The notes beneath the pieces are model-generated. The model did not search any database, was not told the DNA's origin, and saw only the letters and a program-made list of their open reading frames with translations. This document shows positions 1 through 7,071 of a stretch of DNA of 15,667 bases, one piece after another. The stretch covers positions 1-15,667 of the forward strand of contig WSZW01000017.1 in NCBI GenBank assembly GCA_013139905.1, read 5' to 3'. The DNA comes from an archaeon (GTDB taxonomy: Archaea > EX4484-52 > B79-G9). The translations under genes were made by a program, and so were the position numbers. Within the stretch, counting starts at the first letter, position 1. Each line of letters opens with the position of its first letter.

Positions 1-1
1 G

Positions 2-2554
2 TCTGTAAATACAACAAAAACTGGTGCCGATAGTAAAGAATACACCAACATAACAGTAATTGTGAATTCAACAACAATTAATGAAATATACAATAATAAG
101 ACTCAAAATTTCACAGTAATTCTTTCGGACGATACTATTCCGTCTGTCAATAATATTTCATTTAACTATAATATTACCAATCTTGAAGGATTGCTCATAG
201 TTTATGCAAACATAACTGATGAGGAAACATACATAATTAATGCCACAGCAAATATAACTGGACCGCAAAATTCATTTTTAAAAACAATAACCAGATCAGA
301 AAGAACATCCGATATAGAATCTATATGGGATATCGTTCTTAATTCAACAAATCTTAATATGACGGGCACATATTATGTAAATATATCTGCTTATGACCTT
401 GGAGATAATTTAGATTCCAGCAGCATACTTTACACATTTAATATAACTGATGAATATCATTTCGTGCCAATTGAATACAGCACATACAATCGCGGTGAAA
501 CCGTAACAATTACACTTTTAGACATAAACAATAATGCTGTAAATAATGCAAACTGGACTGTAAACCTAACAAAAACCGGCGAAAACAAAACCGTTGAGCG
601 TGATGGTCGTATATATAATGACGACTATTCATACTATGTGGCTACAAATGATACTGATGGAAACTACACATTAAGTATTATAAATGCAACTAAAAATGGC
701 AATTATATCAATAACACGGACATAGAATTCAATGTTTCAAAAAATTTAAAAATTGTATTTAATAATACCTTTAAGGATGAATACTTTCAAGATTCTTATC
801 TCTCCACAATAAAAGCATGGCTTTACAATGTTAGAAATGAATTATTGGTCTTAGATAATGTCTATGTATATTATAATGGTGAAAATTATAGTATGATCTA
901 CAATCTACCGGGTGGTCCTTATCGGCTCAATGATCTACAAGCACCATCAATTGCCAGTTCTATAATTCCACTGAAAATAAATGTAACTGATGATAATAAC
1001 AATACTGGCGAAGTTATTAAATATATAAAAACTATGGATTCTCTAACAAATAACCCCGGCGGCGGTGGTGGAAGCAGTATTTCATCTACATCACCACCAT
1101 ACGCACCACAATATATAATAGAAAACAAGACGTTGGTCGCTAATTTTAATTATACAATAAATAATATAGAACGTGAGATTGAACAAGGTTTTAGTGATAC
1201 ACTAATAGGAACAATTGCAAATACGGGTGATTTGCCTCTTACAGTACACACTTATGTTAGTGAAAGTCCTATTAATATAAGTCTAAATGACAATTTTACT
1301 TTAGATATAAATGCAGATGAAAGTTTTCCAATCAATATTTATACAAACCTTTCAATCATACCTAAAAAATATGAAATTGATCTGTTTATATATAATGAAA
1401 TTTATGAACTTAACAAAAAAAGAACACTCATAATTTCCGTAAAACCAAATCCGATTATTGATGTATTAAATAAGTTAAACCGTACTGATTATGGAGCACT
1501 TACTATGCATATAGATTCTCTTCAATCTGCAGGTATCGATGTTATATCACTCAAACAAAAAGCAATGCAGATTAATTTACATATCACCGCAGGTATGACT
1601 GCAATAAAAAACGACAATCGTGAGATGCTTGAAAAATCCGTAACTGATGCCACGATATTATTGAATTCAGCGCAAAAAGAAGTCATGGCTCTTAATACAC
1701 TAAAATTCATATACGAAAATCGATGGACACTCACGAGCATGGCAGTCATAACATTATTTTTGTTATATTTTATAATATATTTTGTGCATCCATACATTAA
1801 GATAATAAATAGAATAACAAAATTACGTTTGAGTGAAAAATTAATAATCGATACAAGAAAAGCAACAGAAAAAAAATATTTTATGCGCCAACTAAATGAA
1901 ATGACATTTAATAAAATAATGGCGCAAGAAGAAGACAAGCTTTTGAAAATAAAAAGTGAGCTTGCAAAACTTACAAAAGAAGAATATTTTTTGAAACGAT
2001 TAAAATTTAAGGATTTAAGAAATTTGGAAAGCGCAAAAAAGAAAGAACAAGAACGCATAAAAAAAGAAAAAAAACTTAAAAAAAATGCAAAAAAGAAAAT
2101 GTCGGATATCATAGTAGAACATGATATGAATAAGAAAAAAACAATCAGAGAATATTTGGGCGTTAAAAAAAAGCATAAAGAATTTGTTTTTGATGAAGGT
2201 ATAAAAAAAGAAAAATTAAATAATCAAAATTTTCTATCGAAAAAATTACAAAAAATAAAAACGTTATTTCTTAAAAAAGAATCCGTTATGAATTCCTCAA
2301 ATATTATATCAAATAAAAATATATTGGATTCTGATAATAATATATCAGGTAATATTAAAACAAATTCTAGGAATCATATTGCTGATAACATTTTATCGCA
2401 AAAACAAAATAAAATTGAATCTTCAATTAATGAAAAAAGTTCTAATTGTGATAATCAAACACAGGACTGTGTAAATAACAATATTGACAATAATATCCGT
2501 AATGAATTAGGTGAAATAAAAAAAATAATTAAAGGTATAAATAAAAACAATTAA
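2..2554 (+). CDS. Large cell-surface protein, single membrane span, Lys-rich cytoplasmic tail (5'-truncated by window edge)
   Basis: The frame is open from base 2, so the start lies outside the window and 850 residues are visible. From N to C: a long extracellular part of beta-rich, Ig-like composition with more than 25 N-x-S/T glycosylation sequons; a PGGGGGSS linker near nt 1053-1076; a further Ig-like/NEW3-like segment; a helical stretch just outside the membrane; one hydrophobic span at about nt 1723-1800; then about 250 cytoplasmic residues. These begin as a Lys/Glu coiled-coil-like segment (nt about 1860-2270, with runs such as KKEKKLKKNAKKK) and end Asn/Ser-rich. No signal peptide can be seen because the N-terminus is missing. 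The architecture suits an envelope protein of a small archaeon, with the tail bound to something inside the cell. The specific function is unknown; identity as a type I surface protein is fairly sure. Confidence 0.85.
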   Translation, partial: SVNTTKTGADSKEYTNITVIVNSTTINEIYNNKTQNFTVILSDDTIPSVNNISFNYNITNLEGLLIVYANITDEETYIINATANITGPQNSFLKTITRSERTSDIESIWDIVLNSTNLNMTGTYYVNISAYDLGDNLDSSSILYTFNITDEYHFVPIEYSTYNRGETVTITLLDINNNAVNNANWTVNLTKTGENKTVERDGRIYNDDYSYYVATNDTDGNYTLSIINATKNGNYINNTDIEFNVSKNLKIVFNNTFKDEYFQDSYLSTIKAWLYNVRNELLVLDNVYVYYNGENYSMIYNLPGGPYRLNDLQAPSIASSIIPLKINVTDDNNNTGEVIKYIKTMDSLTNNPGGGGGSSISSTSPPYAPQYIIENKTLVANFNYTINNIEREIEQGFSDTLIGTIANTGDLPLTVHTYVSESPINISLNDNFTLDINADESFPINIYTNLSIIPKKYEIDLFIYNEIYELNKKRTLIISVKPNPIIDVLNKLNRTDYGALTMHIDSLQSAGIDVISLKQKAMQINLHITAGMTAIKNDNREMLEKSVTDATILLNSAQKEVMALNTLKFIYENRWTLTSMAVITLFLLYFIIYFVHPYIKIINRITKLRLSEKLIIDTRKATEKKYFMRQLNEMTFNKIMAQEEDKLLKIKSELAKLTKEEYFLKRLKFKDLRNLESAKKKEQERIKKEKKLKKNAKKKMSDIIVEHDMNKKKTIREYLGVKKKHKEFVFDEGIKKEKLNNQNFLSKKLQKIKTLFLKKESVMNSSNIISNKNILDSDNNISGNIKTNSRNHIADNILSQKQNKIESSINEKSSNCDNQTQDCVNNNIDNNIRNELGEIKKIIKGINKNN

Positions 2555-2604
2555 TTTATTCTATTTTTATTGTGTAGTTAAGTTCTACAGTCAAAATCAT
2601 AGCA

Positions 2605-2616
2605 AAACTATATATG
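2605..2616 (+). promoter_or_regulatory. TATA box for the GH15 gene
   Basis: The motif aactatatatg is centred near 2612, about 29 bp before the ATG at 2641, which places transcription start at or just before that ATG (leaderless). This spacing argues for ATG 2641 rather than ATG 2614, which lies inside the TATA box. A 5-bp inverted repeat TGTAG/CTACA (2573-2577, 2585-2589) lies just upstream and could be a regulator site or part of the preceding gene's terminator. Confidence 0.55.
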
Positions 2617-2640
2617 CAATTAAAATTCAAAAGAATATCT

Positions 2641-3825
2641 ATGTTTAACAAAAGCGAAAAAAAAGAGCTTAAAAAAATCTATGTAAAAAGCGCGCAAGTA
2701 ATAGATTCTGTAACATCGAAAAACGGAGCAATTCTTGCAAGCCCGAAAAACAGAAGATATCCTTACATGTATCCACGAGATACCATGCTTATTAGTCGCG
2801 TTTTACTCGAAATTGGCCAAACAGCTAAAGCCAAAAAAACACTTGAATTTGTTCTTAGTCTGGTAAATGAAACCGGTGAATGGTCACAACGATATACTCA
2901 AGATGGAAAACCTGCAAGTTATAGACCGTCTCAAGTTGATTGTAATGGTCTTGTTCTTTTCATGGTAAATAAATATTACGAACAAACAAAAGATATTTCA
3001 TTTCTGAAAAAACATTGGAATGAAGTATATCTCGGCATGCGTTTTTTAGAAGAGCATTACATAAAAGAAGAACAACTAGTCTTTTCCATGAACTCAATAC
3101 ATGAATGGCCGCCTATGGAAGCCGGCTTTGAAATTTGGGCAAATGTCTGCGCATACAGTGGCTTTAAAGCTGCCGTAAATATCGCAAAATTACTCAACAA
3201 AACCGAAGATATGCGCCACTGGGCAAAAATAGAAAAAGAACTTGCAATCGGAATCATGACGCGTTTGGTGCATGATGGGCGGTTCATAAAACTTACTAAC
3301 AATGTAAATATTTTTGATGCGGATATATCAGAATTAGGAATGTATATTCTTGAACTATTACCTGCCGACGACCCAATAGTTAAAAAAACAGCAAATTACA
3401 TTGAAAAAAAATTATATGATAAAGATCTTGGCGGAATTAAAAGACACGTAGAAAAATATGGACGCCCGGGCAGAAATAACGGGGGTTATGGTCCTTACAG
3501 TATGTATACTGGTTGGATGGCACAATACTTTCTTGATAATAATCCTAAAAACGCAAAAAAATACTTTGATTGGTTTATCAAACACAACAAAAATGGACTT
3601 ATACCAGAACACATTTCAACAAAAGAATCATTTCTGAATTGGCAAAACGAAGCAAAAACAATAGGTCGATATTATAAGAATGGACGTAGTGAAGAAGCCA
3701 AAAAAGTTATGCGTACTAAAGATTTTATTGAAAATGACACAGCTTACTGGGTTGTACCTTTGACTTGGGGACATGCCGAATTCATGCTAGCATATCATAA
3801 ATTAGTAAAATTAAAACTCATCTAA
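2641..3825 (+). CDS. GH15 family glucoamylase-like glycoside hydrolase
   Basis: Predicted 394-residue (alpha/alpha)6-barrel enzyme of glycoside hydrolase family 15, which contains glucoamylases, trehalases and related alpha-glucosidases. Recognised by YPYMYPRD near residue 45, the SQVDCNG segment, the IHEWPP segment carrying the probable general acid Glu155, and the C-terminal PLTWGHAEF segment whose Glu380 matches the family's catalytic base. It is short: it consists only of the catalytic barrel, without the N-terminal beta-sandwich domain of many bacterial and archaeal members. No signal peptide, so probably cytoplasmic, acting on internal glucan, trehalose or a glucoside. ATG 2641 is chosen over 2614 because of the TATA position. 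It converges on the HAD phosphatase gene with a 16-bp gap. Family call confident; substrate unknown. Confidence 0.82.
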   Translation: MFNKSEKKELKKIYVKSAQVIDSVTSKNGAILASPKNRRYPYMYPRDTMLISRVLLEIGQTAKAKKTLEFVLSLVNETGEWSQRYTQDGKPASYRPSQVDCNGLVLFMVNKYYEQTKDISFLKKHWNEVYLGMRFLEEHYIKEEQLVFSMNSIHEWPPMEAGFEIWANVCAYSGFKAAVNIAKLLNKTEDMRHWAKIEKELAIGIMTRLVHDGRFIKLTNNVNIFDADISELGMYILELLPADDPIVKKTANYIEKKLYDKDLGGIKRHVEKYGRPGRNNGGYGPYSMYTGWMAQYFLDNNPKNAKKYFDWFIKHNKNGLIPEHISTKESFLNWQNEAKTIGRYYKNGRSEEAKKVMRTKDFIENDTAYWVVPLTWGHAEFMLAYHKLVKLKLI

Positions 3826-3841
3826 TGTTTTTTATATTATT

Positions 3842-4660
3842 TTAGATTATTTTATTTATTGCATCACTCCAACCTGCAGAACCTTCTTTTTTAGTTCGCA
3901 ACACATCAAAAGAAACCTTTAATGTATTGTGTGCGGAATTTTTCACAATTACGGCACAATTCACAGTTTTTAACATCGGCAAATCATTATTGCCATCACC
4001 CAAACCAATAGTTTTTATTTTTTTATATTTTATTTTAAAAAGTCCAGTAAGTATTTTTACTGCTTTTCCTTTATCATTATTTCCCATAACATGGTGATAT
4101 CTACCACCAGACGTTACGTTGTAGCCATTATTTTTTATTGTTTTTATGATGTTTTTTTCCTGTTCTTTTTTTACAATTGTGAAAACTTCGTCATATTCTC
4201 TTAATTTCGCAAGACGCGCGTCTAAAATATTAAGTCCGCAGTCTTTAGATACTTCTTTTTCGGTCATTTCAGAAAAAGTTTTAATGTCGTATCCTTTTTC
4301 TTTTAACAGAATTATGACTTTTAATATCTCTTTAATTTGTGTTCCAAGTTCAACTACATTATAATTTTTTAGTTTTTTATCAAAAGAATAATCAAAATCA
4401 AAATAATCTTTTGGTATATAAATAGCTCCGCCATTTTCTGAAATAAACGGATCTTTAATGTCTAAAATAGTTCTATATTTTTCAATCTCCGCCCTGGTTT
4501 TGCTCGTACAAAAAACAATTGGTATTTTTCGATTCTTAATTATGTTTAATGTTTTTATTGCTGATTTGAAAGAATAAGTTTTATGGTCTAATAATGTTCC
4601 ATCAAGGTCTGTAAATATTATCGGCTGTTTATTTGTTGTATTTGCATTTTCTAAAACCAT
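3842..4660 (-). CDS. HAD-family mannosyl-3-phosphoglycerate phosphatase-like protein
   Basis: 272-residue HAD hydrolase of class IIB. Motif I is FTDLDGTLLD (nucleophile Asp18, general acid/base Asp20), motif II includes FCTSKTRAEIE, and the metal-binding motif is GLGDGNND at about residues 219-226. The combination of DGTLLDHKTYSF, SKTRAEIE and PFISENGGAI is typical of the mannosyl-3-phosphoglycerate phosphatase subgroup, which dephosphorylates mannosyl-3-phosphoglycerate to the compatible solute mannosylglycerate (EC 3.1.3.70). No mannosyl-3-phosphoglycerate synthase gene is visible, so the true substrate could be another sugar phosphate. Full length for the family, cytoplasmic. A TATA box sits about 47 bp upstream and a 9-bp hairpin lies between it and the start. 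Confidence 0.8.
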   Translation of the reverse strand: MVLENANTTNKQPIIFTDLDGTLLDHKTYSFKSAIKTLNIIKNRKIPIVFCTSKTRAEIEKYRTILDIKDPFISENGGAIYIPKDYFDFDYSFDKKLKNYNVVELGTQIKEILKVIILLKEKGYDIKTFSEMTEKEVSKDCGLNILDARLAKLREYDEVFTIVKKEQEKNIIKTIKNNGYNVTSGGRYHHVMGNNDKGKAVKILTGLFKIKYKKIKTIGLGDGNNDLPMLKTVNCAVIVKNSAHNTLKVSFDVLRTKKEGSAGWSDAINKII

Positions 4661-4665
4661 ATTTA

Positions 4666-4689
4666 TTTTATGGTGCTCTTACCATAAAA
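4666..4689 (-). promoter_or_regulatory. 9-bp perfect inverted repeat at the HAD gene start
   Basis: The arms TTTTATGGT (4666-4674) and ACCATAAAA (4681-4689) pair perfectly around a 6-nt loop. The repeat covers the transcription start predicted from the TATA box and ends 5 nt before the ATG at 4660. It could be an operator or a 5'-leader hairpin. The same bases encode a five-codon upstream ORF (ATG GTA AGA GCA CCA TAA). Confidence 0.5.
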
Positions 4690-4702
4690 AACAGACGGTT
4701 GT

Positions 4703-4712
4703 ATTTATATAA
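4703..4712 (-). promoter_or_regulatory. TATA box for the HAD phosphatase gene
   Basis: On the minus strand the sequence reads attatataaata, centred near 4707. A start about 27 bp downstream falls near 4680, within the inverted repeat before the gene, giving a leader of about 20 nt. Confidence 0.5.
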
Positions 4713-4759
4713 TTTTTAATTTTATAGTATAAAAAAAGAATAATTTTCTATAGTACATA

Positions 4760-4791
4760 AATTATCTAAAAAGAATATATCTAAGATAATT
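4760..4791. repeat. Inverted repeat AATTATCT/AGATAATT in the divergent intergenic region
   Basis: Eight-base arms at 4760-4767 and 4784-4791 are separated by 16 nt, with an overlapping 5-bp palindrome TATCT-A-AGATA at 4778-4788. The region separates the divergent HAD and secreted-protein genes. The arms are AT-rich and could arise by chance. Apart from this and the promoters I see nothing convincing in 4713-4888. Confidence 0.3.
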
Positions 4792-4888
4792 ATATTTTAT
4801 AATGATTTATGCAGTTTATTATTTGCTCGTAGTAGTTGCTTTTTTTAATTAAATCTTAAATACGATAATTTTATATACTGATTCGTTC

Positions 4889-4902
4889 AATATTTATATA
4901 TT
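4889..4902 (+). promoter_or_regulatory. TATA box for the secreted-protein operon
   Basis: The motif aatatttatatatt is centred near 4895 and predicts transcription start near 4921. That is downstream of the first ATG (4916) but just before the SD-like GGAGTGAT at 4925-4932. A second TATA-like element at 4869-4878 would put the start near 4901 and leave the ATG usable. Confidence 0.5.
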
Positions 4903-4915
4903 AAATAATATTTTG

Positions 4916-6067
4916 ATGTTTATTGGAGTGATTGTTATAAAAAAAATCTTAGCCTTATTTGTTTGTATTATATTTATAATATCAGTTATGCCCACAGAAG
5001 CACATGCCGGTTGGTGGAGTAGTAAAGCTAAAAGTGTGAAAAGTTCATTTAGTAAAGCTGTAAAAAGTGTATCTACAACCGTAAAAAGTGTAACTAAAAG
5101 TGTAACTAAAAAAGTAACAACTACAGTTAAAAAAGTTACCACAAAAGTACATACTAGCGTAGCTAGTAGACGTTCATCAAGTAGAAGTTCAACAAGTTCG
5201 AGTAGTTCATCTTCATCAAGCGGTTCAAGTTCGAGTAGTTCATCCGGTTCTAAACTTATTTCTGCAACCAAGGCAACCTATAATGCTGTAATTTCTGTTA
5301 AAACAAATGTAGCAAATAAAGTGTATACTTCGGGAGTTGATTGGTTATCTGCAAGTAAAACAGAACGAGATAAATTGGTAAAACCAGAATCTCTTGGTTC
5401 TATAATGCCATTAATTTTATCCGATCCATCTTTATCTTCACTAAAGACGGATTACATACAAACAGTAGGTACATTACTAACCGTAGCCGGTTGGTTAATG
5501 GGTGCAGATGAATACATAAAACCCGAAATAACCCCAATTCAAACACCCGAAGATAAAACTGTAATTTCTAATCCAATAATTCCTGAAGTTATAAAAGATA
5601 CCGGTAATATTTTCAATACTGTTGGAGGTAGTTCTAGTGGGGGTTCCAGTGGCGGATCTGGCGGGACAGGATTGACATTTGACGATAATATCGCTCCAGA
5701 AATATCTTATAATGTAACTGGAACAATGGGTGAAAATGGTTGGTTCATAAGTAATGTTACAATAACAATACTTGCAACTGATGATAAAGAATTATCCGTA
5801 GTTCAATATAGTATGGATGGTGGAAAAACTCAAAAAGATTATGATTATAAAAAAAATACACAACTAAAATTTTCACAATCAGGACAATATAATTTTTCAA
5901 CAATTGCAGTTGATACCTCAGGAAATTATCGCATAGGTGCTCTTAACACAAAAAATATGAAACAAATAGGAAATCCATCAAAAGAACTTATATCTAATAA
6001 CTTAGATAGTTTGAATAAATTTCTTGAAAAAAATCATATCAAAGTGCCCGAAGATTTAAAAAAATAA
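4916..6067 (+). CDS. Secreted protein with Lys/Ser low-complexity stalk and C-terminal OmpL47/Ig-like beta domain
   Basis: Exported protein of about 383 residues if ATG 4916 is used. A signal peptide (core KKILALFVCIIFIISV) ends at MPTEAHA, with a likely cut before GWW. Next comes a 4-5-residue quasi-repeat of K, S, T and V (nt about 5022-5160), then a Ser-rich tract with a 33-nt in-frame duplication (nt 5193-5244). A middle domain holds a hydrophobic stretch near QTVGTLLTVAGWLMG, followed by a GGSSSGGSSGGSGG linker. The C-terminal domain (nt about 5690-5950) has the pattern GENGWFISNVTITILATDD and YSMDGGKT, typical of OmpL47/chitobiase-like beta domains in surface proteins. No C-terminal anchor. 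The true start may be ATA at 4937 (MKKILALF...), which fits the SD and promoter better; GTG 4928 is another option. First gene of a two-gene operon. Confidence 0.75.
   Translation: MFIGVIVIKKILALFVCIIFIISVMPTEAHAGWWSSKAKSVKSSFSKAVKSVSTTVKSVTKSVTKKVTTTVKKVTTKVHTSVASRRSSSRSSTSSSSSSSSSGSSSSSSSGSKLISATKATYNAVISVKTNVANKVYTSGVDWLSASKTERDKLVKPESLGSIMPLILSDPSLSSLKTDYIQTVGTLLTVAGWLMGADEYIKPEITPIQTPEDKTVISNPIIPEVIKDTGNIFNTVGGSSSGGSSGGSGGTGLTFDDNIAPEISYNVTGTMGENGWFISNVTITILATDDKELSVVQYSMDGGKTQKDYDYKKNTQLKFSQSGQYNFSTIAVDTSGNYRIGALNTKNMKQIGNPSKELISNNLDSLNKFLEKNHIKVPEDLKK
5193..5244 (+). repeat. In-frame 33-nt duplication in the poly-Ser tract
   Basis: The 19-base word caagttcgagtagttcatc occurs at 5193-5211 and 5226-5244, exactly 33 nt (11 codons) apart. 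Upstream, a 12-nt unit aaaagtgtaact is also tandemly repeated (nt about 5080-5110). The stalk has therefore grown by in-frame duplication and may vary in length between strains. Confidence 0.7.
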
Positions 6068-6082
6068 TAGTGGTGGCTTGGT

Positions 6083-6976
6083 ATGCGAAAAATTAATGCA
6101 GTATTGTTCTTTTTTATTATACTGAGTTCTCCAACGCACGGTTTAGAAATATTAATCGATACAGACACACCTCAATTAAATATAAACACTAATGAATATT
6201 ATGAATCTTCCAAAAATGCAATATTTGAATTAATTTGTAGTGATGCAACTTCGGGTTGTAATACAAGTAAATTAAATACCATTTTTGGTGAGTGTATTGT
6301 TTATGCTCCTGAAACAACTTGCAAAATTCAACTCCCCGAATGCGTGGTTAACAAACTTCAAACATATACATCAAGTGCAGAAGATGTGGCAGGCAATAGA
6401 AATACAAGCAATACTGGAACTTATATAGTTAAAAACAAAGAAGGCTGTAGTTGTTATAATTCAAACGATTGTGCTTCGGGATATTGTATGGGTTTCGCAT
6501 ATTGTGCAACATTAAGCCCTCCGGAAATAGAAATTATCTCTGATGGAAATATCGCTGAAAAAATACAAATAAATCTAGATTCTAAAAAAAGAATTTTCAT
6601 TCATATAAAAAACAACCATAAAATTCCTGAAACAATAAATTTAACGTTATATGGCGATCCAAAAAAATTACAATATATGTCTTATTTTGAAAACGAAAAA
6701 GAAAGTTTTACAAATAATAAAATAACAATTACAATTGCTGCCGGAAAAGAACTATATGTCCCTATAATTATTTTTGGTGGTAAAACCGGAACCTATAATT
6801 TAATTATCGACGCAGATTCTCAAACAATAAACTTAAAAACAAGAAAAACAACAAAAATTAATATAATACATTCAATGAATGGTAATATTATAGTTCAAAC
6901 ACCGGGTATTGGTTTTGTTGGTGTGTTGATAATTCTTTTTTTTGGTGCTTTTATGCGTACAAGTATAACAAAATAA
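6083..6976 (+). CDS. Surface protein with Cys-rich module and C-terminal membrane anchor
   Basis: 297 residues. The signal peptide is KINAVLFFFIILSSPTHG. The ectodomain begins with a beta region carrying paired cysteines (SDATSGCNTS, GECIVYAPETTCKIQLPEC), then a compact six-Cys module CSCYNSNDCASGYCMGF...C at about residues 133-153. An Ig/NEW3-like beta domain follows (nt about 6530-6870). The C-terminus is TPGIGF, a hydrophobic span, FMRTSITK: a PG-x-G/hydrophobic/Arg tripartite tail recalling archaeal PGF-CTERM sorting signals, though a plain membrane anchor is equally possible. It starts 15 nt after the upstream stop, with GGTGG at 6072-6076 as SD, so it is probably co-transcribed with the secreted protein and may anchor it. 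Specific function unknown. Confidence 0.75.
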   Translation: MRKINAVLFFFIILSSPTHGLEILIDTDTPQLNINTNEYYESSKNAIFELICSDATSGCNTSKLNTIFGECIVYAPETTCKIQLPECVVNKLQTYTSSAEDVAGNRNTSNTGTYIVKNKEGCSCYNSNDCASGYCMGFAYCATLSPPEIEIISDGNIAEKIQINLDSKKRIFIHIKNNHKIPETINLTLYGDPKKLQYMSYFENEKESFTNNKITITIAAGKELYVPIIIFGGKTGTYNLIIDADSQTINLKTRKTTKINIIHSMNGNIIVQTPGIGFVGVLIILFFGAFMRTSITK

Positions 6977-7027
6977 TATTTTTTAGTTTTAATTTTATTT
7001 TGATTTTTTGTGTACTGTTGATGAGTA

Positions 7028-7040
7028 AAGATATATAAGT
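7028..7040 (+). promoter_or_regulatory. TATA box for the winged-helix protein gene
   Basis: The motif agatatataagta is centred near 7034, predicting a start near 7060. GTGAT at 7062-7066, 5 nt before the ATG at 7072, would then serve as SD at the very 5' end of the transcript. Confidence 0.5.
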
Positions 7041-7071
7041 ATTTAACAGTCATTAATATTCGTGATTTTTT

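Noticed and set aside
1522..2112. Open frame of 196 codons on the minus strand, Phe/Ser/Ile-rich
   Set aside because: Antisense shadow of the Lys-rich tail of the surface protein: AAA/GAA codons read backwards give TTT/TTC. No promoter or SD.
4820..4830. CGAGCAAATAA shared (minus strand) with 9768-9778, near a second shared 12-mer
   Set aside because: The order differs between the two places, and 11-12-base matches are expected by chance in a window this AT-rich, so it is not evidence of a duplicated element.
4802..4852. Mini-ORF MIYAVYYLLVVVAFFN, hydrophobic
   Set aside because: No SD and no TATA at a suitable distance; sixteen residues is too short to support.
4894..5271. Minus-strand frame rich in Leu/Glu/Asp
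   Set aside because: Reverse reading of the Ser/Lys repeats (AGT/TCA and GTA codons); the plus-strand protein has a signal peptide and domain evidence.
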